Made by a program: the position numbers and the translations under genes | Shown: piece after piece, positions 6,601-13,191 of the stretch | How the letters are laid out: every line of letters starts with the position of its first letter | How positions within the stretch are numbered: the stretch's first letter is position 1 | Notes under the pieces: model-generated | What the model was told of the DNA's origin: nothing | Seen by the model: the letters and a program-made list of their open reading frames with translations, nothing else | Databases searched by the model: none | Assembly (NCBI GenBank): GCA_035537555.1 | Contig: DATLMR010000308.1 | Span: 1 to 20,323, forward strand | Reading direction: 5' to 3' | DNA length: 20,323 bases | From: DATLMR01 sp035537555 | GTDB lineage: Bacteria > Acidobacteriota > Blastocatellia > UBA7656

Positions 6601-8633
6601 GCGCTCAAGCTGAAGCCCCCGCCATAGACCTGGAATGGCTCGAATCGAACCGCCGCGACCTGCTGTCGGCCCTGGCCGAAGTGCGCCGGAGACTTGAGCA
6701 CTACCTCGCCGCCGCGGATGACTCGTCCTCGATGCCCGCCCGGGGCGCGGAAATGCGCGAGCCTCGCGAAGACGCCGCGCCCTCTCCTTCGGCCCTTGAG
6801 TCGCTTTGCGCCGTCTTTCGCCTCTCGGCTTTCGAGCGCCACGTGCTGTTGCTTTGCGCGGGCGTCGAGCTCGACTCGAGCTTCGCTTCGCTATGCGCCG
6901 CGGCACAGGACGCGGTTCAGGGCGCACGGGAGGGAGACGCCGCGCGGCCTTACCCGACCTTCAGCCTCGCGCTGGCGGCCCTCGGGGAGCCGCACTGGAG
7001 CGCGCTTACTCCGGTAGCGCCCCTGCGCCAATGGCGTTTGATAGAAGTTGCGGGCGACGGCCTTATGACCAGCCCCCTGCGCATAGATGAGCGCGTGCTT
7101 CATTACCTCGCCGGGATTCAGCACATGGACGCGCGCCTGGCCGGAATGGTCGCCGCCGTGAAAAATTCGGAGGAGCTCGTCCCTTCGCATCGCCTGCTCG
7201 CGGAACGAATCGCCGCCCTCTGGATGGAAAACCCCGAGCCTTATCTCCTCCCGGTCGTCCAGTTGAACGGCTCCGAAATATTGAGCAAAGAGGCCGTCGC
7301 CTCCCGCGCCGCCGAATCGGTGGGCCTGAGCCTTGGCAAGCTCTCAGCCCATGCGATTCCGTCCGCGCCCGCCGATCTGGAAGCATTCGCGCGGCTATGC
7401 GAGCGAGAAGCGATACTCGGGAGAATGGCGATCTACCTGGACTGTCACGACCTGGACCCGTCCGACTCTTCCCGCGCGGGCGCGACCGCGAGGCTGATCG
7501 AGAGCTTCAAAGGCGGCGTCATAGTCGGAAGCCGCGCGCGCCTGAGAGAGCGCGGGCGTCTTATGGTCGCGCTCGATGTGACCAAGCCGGAAACGGCGGA
7601 GCAGGTCGGCCTGTGGAGGGCCGCTTTAAAGGCGAAAGGCAACGACTCGAAACGGATCGCGAAGAAGCTCGCCTCTCAATTCAACTTGAGCCAGGCGGCC
7701 ATTCGCTCGGCGGGCCTTGAAGCGATGAGCCTCGCTTCCGCCGGTAAGCCCGGACAACGCAGGCCCGCGAAGGTGTCTGAAGACGCTCTGTGGGACATAT
7801 GCCGCGCCCACACGCGCCCGCGCCTTGAAGACCTGGCCGAGCGCATCGAGCCGCGCGCGGGCCGGGATGACCTGATACTGCCGGAGGCGCAGAAAGAGGC
7901 CCTCGCGGAGATCGTCCTCCACGTCAGGAACCGGGCCACCGTCTACGAGGACTGGGGGTTTGCCGCGCGGAGCCCGCGCGGGCTCGGCATCACGGCCCTC
8001 TTCGCGGGCGCGAGCGGGACGGGCAAGACCATGGCGGCTGAGGTGGTCGCAGGGGAGTTGAGGCTCGACCTCTACCGAATCGACCTTAGCTCGGTCGTGA
8101 GCAAATATATCGGAGAGACCGAGAAGAACCTCCGGCGCGTATTCGACGCGGCCGACGAAGGCGGGGCCGTGCTGCTGTTCGACGAAGCCGACGCGCTCTT
8201 CGGCAAGCGCAGCGAGGTTAAGGACAGCCATGACCGCTATGCCAATATCGAAGTCGGCTACCTGCTTCAACGCATGGAGTCTTACAAGGGGCTCGCCATA
8301 TTGACCTCAAATTTCAAGGAGGCGATGGACACGGCTTTCCTGCGCCGAATCCGTTTCCTGGTGCAATTCCCCTTTCCCGACGCGGCGCGGCGCGCGGAGA
8401 TCTGGAAGCGAATATTCCCTCGCGAAACTCCGACCGAGGGACTCGATGCCGCGAAGCTGGCAAGGGTCAACGTGACGGGCGGCAGCATTCGCAACATAGC
8501 TCTGAACGCCGCTTTTCTAGCCGCCGAAGAGGGCGAGCCCGTGAGGATGCGCCATCTCCTGCGCGCTACCCGCTCCGAATACGCCAAGCTCGAACGGCCG
8601 CTCACCGAGGCCGAGATCGGAGGCTGGATTTGA
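6597..8633 (+). CDS. eCIS AAA+ ATPase (Afp15/Pvc15-like)
   Basis: This 678-aa protein has an N-terminal helical region of about 400 residues and a C-terminal AAA+ module. Walker A is GASGTGKT (471-478), Walker B is VLLFDE (525-530), sensor 1 is in LTSN (N572), and an arginine-finger segment RRIRF follows (583-587). The N-terminal FRLSAFERHVLLLCAGVELD pattern is typical of eCIS-linked ATPases. Afp15/Pvc15 homologues are needed for particle assembly or for remodelling cargo and baseplate; the precise role here is inferred. All core catalytic residues are present. The start is the ATG overlapping the cap gene stop (ATGA); the frame extends back to 6360, but that part overlaps the cap gene. Confidence 0.95.
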   Translation: MSAQAEAPAIDLEWLESNRRDLLSALAEVRRRLEHYLAAADDSSSMPARGAEMREPREDAAPSPSALESLCAVFRLSAFERHVLLLCAGVELDSSFASLCAAAQDAVQGAREGDAARPYPTFSLALAALGEPHWSALTPVAPLRQWRLIEVAGDGLMTSPLRIDERVLHYLAGIQHMDARLAGMVAAVKNSEELVPSHRLLAERIAALWMENPEPYLLPVVQLNGSEILSKEAVASRAAESVGLSLGKLSAHAIPSAPADLEAFARLCEREAILGRMAIYLDCHDLDPSDSSRAGATARLIESFKGGVIVGSRARLRERGRLMVALDVTKPETAEQVGLWRAALKAKGNDSKRIAKKLASQFNLSQAAIRSAGLEAMSLASAGKPGQRRPAKVSEDALWDICRAHTRPRLEDLAERIEPRAGRDDLILPEAQKEALAEIVLHVRNRATVYEDWGFAARSPRGLGITALFAGASGTGKTMAAEVVAGELRLDLYRIDLSSVVSKYIGETEKNLRRVFDAADEGGAVLLFDEADALFGKRSEVKDSHDRYANIEVGYLLQRMESYKGLAILTSNFKEAMDTAFLRRIRFLVQFPFPDAARRAEIWKRIFPRETPTEGLDAAKLARVNVTGGSIRNIALNAAFLAAEEGEPVRMRHLLRATRSEYAKLERPLTEAEIGGWI

Positions 8634-8890
8634 ATCCGTCGCGGCTCGAGCTGGAGATCGAAGAGCTGGTCCTTCACGGCTTCGCGTCCGGCGACCGCCA
8701 TCGCATAGCCGGGGCGATACGGGAAGAGCTCTCGCGATTGTTCGTCGAACGGGGCGTGCCGCCGGCTCTGTCTCGCGCCGGATCGATCGAGCAACTGGAC
8801 GGCGGAGCGTTCGAGGCTTCGCCCCGAACGACGCCGGAAGCCGCGGGCGCGCGGATAGCGCGCGCGATCTATGGAGGGTTGTCCGAATGA
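8630..8890 (+). CDS. Small conserved eCIS-associated protein, function unknown
   Basis: This 86-aa protein starts at a TTG that overlaps the ATPase stop by four bases (TTGA), with no other in-frame start nearby. The sequence ELEIEELVLHGFASGDRHRIAGAIREELSRLF, then GVPPAL, LDGGAF and ARIARAIYGGL, matches a short family that I recognise beside eCIS ATPase genes. It is probably two helices, a Pro-rich turn and a C-terminal helix. No function is established to my knowledge. The position directly after the ATPase and before the cargo-like gene suggests an adaptor, inhibitor or chaperone for one of them, which is inference. Confidence 0.8.
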   Translation: MNPSRLELEIEELVLHGFASGDRHRIAGAIREELSRLFVERGVPPALSRAGSIEQLDGGAFEASPRTTPEAAGARIARAIYGGLSE

Positions 8891-9753
8891 CGGGTTTTAC
8901 ACGGCATGCCATCTTAAAACGGCCGGCTCCTTCTTCCGATTTCGAGGGGCCGGGCCTCTCGCATAGCAAGCGCGGGCGCGAAAAAGAGACCGGCTTGCAG
9001 GACCGGCCCGCGGCCGCCCCGACTTTAATCGACCCTGGGCGGGGCCACGATTTCAGCCGCGTGCCGGTATTTGCAACCGGCCCTTACAGGCCGAACGATG
9101 AAACCCCTCCCGGCCAGCCCGACGCTCAGGCGGACGGGCCGCAATCGAAAGGCGGCGCGCCGCAGGCCGATATAAATCTCGGGGAAGAGAATAATCCCCG
9201 GTCAACGACTCCCGTCGTAGATAAGGTCGAGCTCGTGACCGACGAGGCGGGCGCGGTCGGAGGCTATGCCGAAGACCTCACGTGCTCGGCGAGCCTCAAT
9301 AGCCCGGGGCCGTTCAACGACACGTGGGGCAGAGGCTCGATCGCCAACGTGCATCAGGTCCAATTTCATATGGCCCGTGGCCGCTCTGACGATTTGAGGG
9401 CCGTGCGCGTCGTGAATCGAACCGCTAACGCCTTTGGCAAACCGTGGACCAAGAATGGCAACGACGGCCCTCCGCTTCACGAGCTGCAATACACGACGGA
9501 TAAGATGGTGGTCGCGGACGCGCCGGGCTGGTGCATGCCCATGCCGGAAAACGCTTTCCCCATCGATTACAAAGCGGACTTCTCGACATACGCGTATGAC
9601 CCCCTGACAAGAAAAATTGTCGCGAGTATCAGTTATCACGTGGAGATTTCGAAGACCCATTTCAGCGATCGCGGGGCGTTCAATCACGCATACGTCACCG
9701 ATACGAAGATCGGGGCGGCCGCGGTCGCGTCTCCGGTAACAAAGAAGACGTAG
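8887..9753 (+). CDS. Unassigned eCIS-linked protein; candidate cargo
   Basis: This 288-aa protein has a disordered, charged N-terminal half and a compact C-terminal domain. Residues 53-62 (GHDFSRVPVF) resemble the GHDFSRV.V segment common in DUF4157 proteins, which are frequent eCIS companions, but no HExxH zinc-protease motif is present. The C-terminal domain (about 110-288) contains GPFNDTWGRGSIANVHQVQFH, then LHELQYTTDKMVVADAPG and a final beta-rich stretch (IVASISYHVEIS). I recall similar domains in proteins beside eCIS and DUF4157 genes, without a known activity. There is no signal peptide or membrane segment. It starts by a four-base overlap with the upstream gene and is followed by the window's largest intra-operon gap (52 bases). 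Loaded cargo or an internal adaptor are both possible. Confidence 0.7.
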   Translation: MTGFTRHAILKRPAPSSDFEGPGLSHSKRGREKETGLQDRPAAAPTLIDPGRGHDFSRVPVFATGPYRPNDETPPGQPDAQADGPQSKGGAPQADINLGEENNPRSTTPVVDKVELVTDEAGAVGGYAEDLTCSASLNSPGPFNDTWGRGSIANVHQVQFHMARGRSDDLRAVRVVNRTANAFGKPWTKNGNDGPPLHELQYTTDKMVVADAPGWCMPMPENAFPIDYKADFSTYAYDPLTRKIVASISYHVEISKTHFSDRGAFNHAYVTDTKIGAAAVASPVTKKT

Positions 9754-9805
9754 GCGCGGGTGCGGGCGGCCCCGATCAACGAAAGCGAATAAGAGGACAC
9801 GGACC

Positions 9806-10462
9806 ATGACCACATTCCCAGGCTCTCCCAGATTGATCAAAGGCGGCATAGTGCTCATAAATCCCGAGACCTCTGCCGTCGAGCGCGTGATAGCCCTCCA
9901 ATACAATCCCGACACTCTTACTCGCACCCTGCAAGTGCAGAGCGCGGGCGCGGAGGGCGGCGACCGCTCTCTCGCGCTGCGGCTCAAAGGGCCGCCCGTG
10001 GAGACCCTCAAGCTCGACGCGGAGATCGACGCGACGGACCAGCTCGAATTTCCGGAGCAAAACGCGGACGCGGCCCGGCTCGGCGTCCACCCCCAGCTCG
10101 CGGCGCTGGAGATGCTCGTCTACCCGTCGAGCGACCGGCTCCTTGAGAATAACCGGCTGGCCAGGTCCGGCACGCTAGAGATCCTTCCCATAGAGACCTC
10201 CCTGAGCCTCTTCATCTGGAGCAAGAGCCGGATACTGCCCGTGCGGGTGACCGATTTCTCCGTAACCGAAGAGGCATTCGACCCTTCGCTCAATCCCATT
10301 CGCGCGAAGATCAGCCTCGGCATGCGCGTGCTTAACGTAAACGACCTGGGCTTCTCCCACGCGGGCGGGAGCCTTTACATCGCCTATCACCAGCTTAAAG
10401 AGCGCCTGGCCGCCAGGAGCCAGGGCGCGGCCATCAACGCTCTCGGCATCGGAGGCATTTAA
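9806..10462 (+). CDS. eCIS tube/baseplate adaptor (Afp7 N-terminal-like)
   Basis: This 218-aa protein matches the contractile-injection-system tube-like domain that in Afp7-type proteins joins the tube to the spike hub. Recognisable parts are the start (LIKGGIVLINPETSAVERVIALQYNPDTLTRTLQVQ), LRLKGPPVETLKLDAEIDATDQLEF in the middle, and the ending LGMRVLNVNDL..... AGGSLYIAYHQ. The canonical protein also carries a LysM domain, which here is on the next gene. It starts after a 52-base gap with a GAGGA ribosome site, marking re-initiation. Its stop overlaps the next start (TAATG). Confidence 0.88.
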   Translation: MTTFPGSPRLIKGGIVLINPETSAVERVIALQYNPDTLTRTLQVQSAGAEGGDRSLALRLKGPPVETLKLDAEIDATDQLEFPEQNADAARLGVHPQLAALEMLVYPSSDRLLENNRLARSGTLEILPIETSLSLFIWSKSRILPVRVTDFSVTEEAFDPSLNPIRAKISLGMRVLNVNDLGFSHAGGSLYIAYHQLKERLAARSQGAAINALGIGGI

Positions 10463-10821
10463 TGACCGACCCCATGCAGATGCTTTTGCAGCTCAGAGGC
10501 AGGAGCGAGCTGTTCCCTTCAAACAGCCGGTATCACGCAATCGAGACCGCGCGGATGGAGGCCCCGGGCGGCGGCACTATCGTCTATCTGCGCCGCCGAT
10601 TCGTCCCTCCGGCCGAGCGGCTCGCCCTCCTTCAAGAGCACGCGGTTACTCAGGGCGACCGCCTCGACAATATCTCTGCCCATTATCTCGGCGATCCGGA
10701 GCTGTTCTGGCGCCTGTGCGACGCGAACTCGGCCATGCAGCCGCGAGAACTGACGGAGACGGTCGGCCGGAGGCTTCGCATAACCCTGCCCGACGGGATA
10801 CCGGGAAGCTCCAATGGCTAA
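10462..10821 (+). CDS. LysM-domain baseplate protein (Afp7 C-terminal/gp53-like)
   Basis: This 119-aa protein carries one LysM-like domain at about residues 62-110: VTQGDRLDNISAHYLGDPELFWRLCDAN followed by GRRLRITLP. The D/GDPELFWRLCDAN form is characteristic of baseplate LysM proteins (gp53-like) rather than of cell-wall hydrolases. The N-terminal 50 residues (RYHAIETARM and VYLRRRFVPP) are a known leader of this family in eCIS loci. There is no catalytic domain or signal peptide, so the LysM here is probably structural, seating the hub. It overlaps the gene before (one base) and the gene after (eight bases). Confidence 0.88.
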   Translation: MTDPMQMLLQLRGRSELFPSNSRYHAIETARMEAPGGGTIVYLRRRFVPPAERLALLQEHAVTQGDRLDNISAHYLGDPELFWRLCDANSAMQPRELTETVGRRLRITLPDGIPGSSNG

Positions 10822-11941
10822 AGGCGTACACCTGACTTTGATGATAGGGCCTGCCGTGCCCGTGCCCGTCTCCGAGGAGGTCCTGAACGCATTGACCGGA
10901 GTGCAGGTCACGAGCAGGACCGACGGGCCGAGCGCCTTTCAATTGACCTTCTCGGTGAGCGCCCGCTCGCCCCTGCAAACGGTATTCATGCTGAGCGCGG
11001 GCGCGTCCATACCGCTCGTGCGCGTAGTCATCGTCGTCACGGTCAACGGCGCGTCGGAGGTGCTGATGGACGGGGTGATGACGAACCACCAGATAACGCC
11101 GGGGGGCGAGGGCGGGCAGTCGACGCTGACGGTCACGGGCGAAGACCTGACGCGGGTGATGGATTATCTGAACTTCGACGGCATCCCGTACCCGGCCATG
11201 CCTCCGGAAGCGCGCGTGCTCCTGATACTCGCCAAGTACGCGCTCTTCGGCGTCGTGCCTTTCGTGGTGCCGAGCGTGCTCCTCGACGTGCCCATCCCGA
11301 CCGAGAGCATTCCAAGGCATCAGGGGACCGATCTTGAGTACGTGAAGCGGCTCGCCGAAGAGGTGGGCTATGTCTTCTACGTGGACCCCGGCCCCGCGCC
11401 GGGATCGAGCGTCGCCTACTGGGGGCCGGAGATCAAGGTCGGAGTGCCCCAGCCCGCGCTCAACATCAATATGGACACGCATACGAACGTCGAGTCTTTG
11501 AGCTTCACGTATGACTCGGAATCCAAAAAGCTCCCCATAGTCATCATTCAGAATCAGGCCACGAAAGTCCCGATCCCGATCCCGATCCCGGACATCACGC
11601 CGCTCAACCCGCCTCTGGGCGCGGTGCCTCCGCTCCCTAAGGATATCGAAGTGATTCGCGGAGCGGCCAAGCTCTCGCCGATACGCGCGGCGCTCATCGG
11701 CCTGGCGAAAGCGGCCAGGACCTCAGACGCGGTGTCGGCAAGCGGCTCGCTCGACGTGCTCCGCTACGGGCGCGTGCTGAAGCCGCGCCGGCTCATCGGA
11801 GTGCGAGGCGCGGGCCTGGCCTTCGACGGCCTCTATTACGTCAAGAACGTCACGCATGACATCAAGCGCGGCGAATACAAGCAGAGCTTCGCGCTCGGCC
11901 GAAACGGCCTCATATCAACTCTCCCGAAGGTGCCGGCATGA
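10814..11941 (+). CDS. Baseplate hub protein (gpD/gp27-like, Afp8 N-terminal half)
   Basis: This 375-aa protein is the hub trimer component of the phage late-control gpD/T4 gp27/VgrG N-terminal type. Evidence is the double-domain pattern: GVQVTSRTDGPSAFQLTFSVS, then LMDGVMTNHQI, STLTVTGEDLTRVMDYL, and later LEYVKRLAEEVGYVFYVDPG with a C-terminal GLYYVKNVTHDIKRGEYKQSF. The last is the classic end of gpD hubs. A PIPIPIP linker (253-259) with flanking prolines separates the domains. It overlaps the LysM gene by eight bases and the spike gene by four. In Afp8, hub and spike are one chain; here they are two. Confidence 0.93.
   Translation: MAKGVHLTLMIGPAVPVPVSEEVLNALTGVQVTSRTDGPSAFQLTFSVSARSPLQTVFMLSAGASIPLVRVVIVVTVNGASEVLMDGVMTNHQITPGGEGGQSTLTVTGEDLTRVMDYLNFDGIPYPAMPPEARVLLILAKYALFGVVPFVVPSVLLDVPIPTESIPRHQGTDLEYVKRLAEEVGYVFYVDPGPAPGSSVAYWGPEIKVGVPQPALNINMDTHTNVESLSFTYDSESKKLPIVIIQNQATKVPIPIPIPDITPLNPPLGAVPPLPKDIEVIRGAAKLSPIRAALIGLAKAARTSDAVSASGSLDVLRYGRVLKPRRLIGVRGAGLAFDGLYYVKNVTHDIKRGEYKQSFALGRNGLISTLPKVPA
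11570..11590 (+). repeat. Hexanucleotide repeat (CCGATC)3-CCG within the hub gene
   Basis: Three perfect tandem copies of CCGATC plus a CCG encode the PIPIPIP linker of the hub protein. Gain or loss of one unit would change the linker by two residues in frame, so length variation among relatives is plausible. Confidence 0.85.
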
Positions 11942-12465
11942 ACGAGGAAGTGAGATCCAGGAGTAGATTTTACGGCAAGTATCGCGGGACGGTGGTCAAC
12001 AACGTCGACCCGATGCAGATGGCCCGAATCCAGGTGATGGTCCCGGATGTCTCCAACGTGATGCTGACGAGCTGGGCGATGCCGTGCTTCCCGGTGGCGG
12101 GGATACAGAACGGCGTCTTCACGGTTCCCATTCCGGGCTCGGGCGTCTGGGTCGAGTTCGAGCAGGGCGATCCCGACTTCCCGATCTGGGTCGGGTGTTA
12201 CTGGGGCTCGACGGCCGAAGTGCCCGCGCTCTCGCACGCCATACCGCCCGCCGTGCCCGGCCTCGTCTATCAAACGCCCCTACAGAACGGCATCGTGATA
12301 AGCGACCTGCCCGGCCCCACGGGCGGCATCATGATGAAGAGCACGACCGGCGCGTCGATCATCGTCAACGATACGGGGATATACATTCAGAACGGCAAGG
12401 GCGCGTCCATAGTCATGGTCGGGCCTACCGTCACGATCAACCAGGGCGCGATCGTGGTCACTTGA
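11938..12465 (+). CDS. Spike protein with OB-fold (gp5/gpV-like, Afp8 C-terminal half)
   Basis: This 175-aa protein begins with an OB-fold of the gp5/gpV/VgrG spike type (about 12-95): FYGKYRGTVVNNVDPMQMARIQVMVPDV, then WAMPC.PVAG, VPIPGSGVWVEFEQGDPDFPIWVGCYWG. A short beta-prism-like tail follows (IVISDLPGPTGGIMMKS, ASIIVNDTGIYIQNGKGASI, PTVTINQGAIVV), which should trimerise into the needle. There is no lysozyme or effector extension, so the spike is minimal. It starts by ATGA overlap with the hub gene. After its stop there is a 36-base gap containing a perfect tandem duplication. Confidence 0.95.
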   Translation: MNEEVRSRSRFYGKYRGTVVNNVDPMQMARIQVMVPDVSNVMLTSWAMPCFPVAGIQNGVFTVPIPGSGVWVEFEQGDPDFPIWVGCYWGSTAEVPALSHAIPPAVPGLVYQTPLQNGIVISDLPGPTGGIMMKSTTGASIIVNDTGIYIQNGKGASIVMVGPTVTINQGAIVVT

Positions 12466-12488
12466 AAGACAGGCCTTGAAAGACAGGC
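12461..12488. repeat. Perfect tandem 14-bp duplication at the end of the spike gene
   Basis: CTTGAAAGACAGGC occurs at 12461-12474 and immediately again at 12475-12488. The first copy includes the spike gene's TGA stop. The duplication accounts for most of the 36-base gap before the PAAR-like gene, whose GGAGG ribosome site follows directly. It looks like a recent slippage event that separated two otherwise tightly packed genes. Confidence 0.9.
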
Positions 12489-12501
12489 GAGGAGGGAAGC
12501 T

Positions 12502-12834
12502 ATGCCCGGTCCATTATTTCACGTAGGAGCTTCGGCCATATGCCCGCACGGAGGCCCGGTCACGACGATCTCGACCAACGCGCGGGTGCTTGTGAGCGGA
12601 ATGCCGGTGGCAACTATCTCTGACACGTTCCTGGTCGCGGGGTGCGCGTTCAACGTGTCGGGGGCCCCGCACCCTTGCGTCAAGGTGCAATGGCTCGTTC
12701 CGGCCACGCGAGTCCTGATCAACGGCCAGCCCGCCATATTGCAGACGAGCGTGGGCCTCTCTCTGGCCGCCGACATGGCTCCGCAGGGGCCTCCGGTCGT
12801 CGTATCGACGCAGCCGAGGGTGATAGCGACATGA
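12502..12834 (+). CDS. PAAR-like spike-tip protein
   Basis: This 110-aa protein has the shape of the PAAR-like tips that sharpen eCIS and phage spikes. It has an N-terminal CPHGG (C14, H16), two VLVSGMPVATI / VLINGQPAILQ repeats (about 29-39 and 71-81) and a second Cys/His set (C48, H57, C59). The Gly-Pro beta repeats suit a small cone, and the Cys/His residues could bind a zinc or iron ion as in known PAAR proteins. It has its own GGAGG ribosome site after the tandem repeat and lies between spike and gp25-like genes, as Afp10-type tips do. It has no toxin extension. Confidence 0.88.
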   Translation: MPGPLFHVGASAICPHGGPVTTISTNARVLVSGMPVATISDTFLVAGCAFNVSGAPHPCVKVQWLVPATRVLINGQPAILQTSVGLSLAADMAPQGPPVVVSTQPRVIAT

Positions 12835-13190
12835 CTCATATCGATTATCCGTACCGCCTGGACGGGAGCAGGCGCACGGCGAGCGCAAGCTACGAAGACC
12901 ACATACGCGACATGATCGAGCAGGTGCTATTCACCGCGCCCGGCGAGCGCGTGAACCGTCCTGGTTTCGGGAGCGGCCTGATGCAGCTCGTCTTCGCGCC
13001 TAACAGCGACGAGCTTGCCGCCGCGACCCAGTTCCTGGTTCAAGGCGCCCTGCAACAATGGCTGGGCGAGCTGATAGAGATCGAGGCGGTCAACGTCGAG
13101 AGCGAAGACTCTTCGCTTCGCGTCCAGGTACAGTACGTGATTCGCCGCACGGAGCAGCGACAGGTTGCGGAGTTCTCGCGCGGGGTTTGA
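12831..13190 (+). CDS. Baseplate wedge protein, gp25-like (Afp9-like)
   Basis: This 119-aa protein belongs to the gp25/GpW-like (lysozyme-like by name only) wedge family that nucleates sheath assembly. Conserved parts are YPYRLDGSRRTASAS...HIRDMIEQVLFTAPGERVNRPGFGSGL, with the EPR-like motif here as VNRPGFG (about 40-46), then LVFAPNSDELAAATQFLVQGALQQWL and the closing VQVQYVIRRTEQRQV. The chosen ATG overlaps the PAAR-like stop (ATGA); the frame is open back to 12642, but that part lies within the PAAR-like gene. It is followed by the first large wedge gene after one base. Confidence 0.94.
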   Translation: MTHIDYPYRLDGSRRTASASYEDHIRDMIEQVLFTAPGERVNRPGFGSGLMQLVFAPNSDELAAATQFLVQGALQQWLGELIEIEAVNVESEDSSLRVQVQYVIRRTEQRQVAEFSRGV

Positions 13191-13191
13191 A

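Noticed and set aside
10462..10821. LysM protein as a peptidoglycan hydrolase
   Set aside because: There is no catalytic domain or signal peptide, and the DPELFWRLCDAN form and context fit a structural baseplate LysM protein.
12831..13190. gp25-like protein as an active lysozyme
   Set aside because: The family name is historical; the sequence has the wedge-family pattern and lacks a lysozyme catalytic arrangement.
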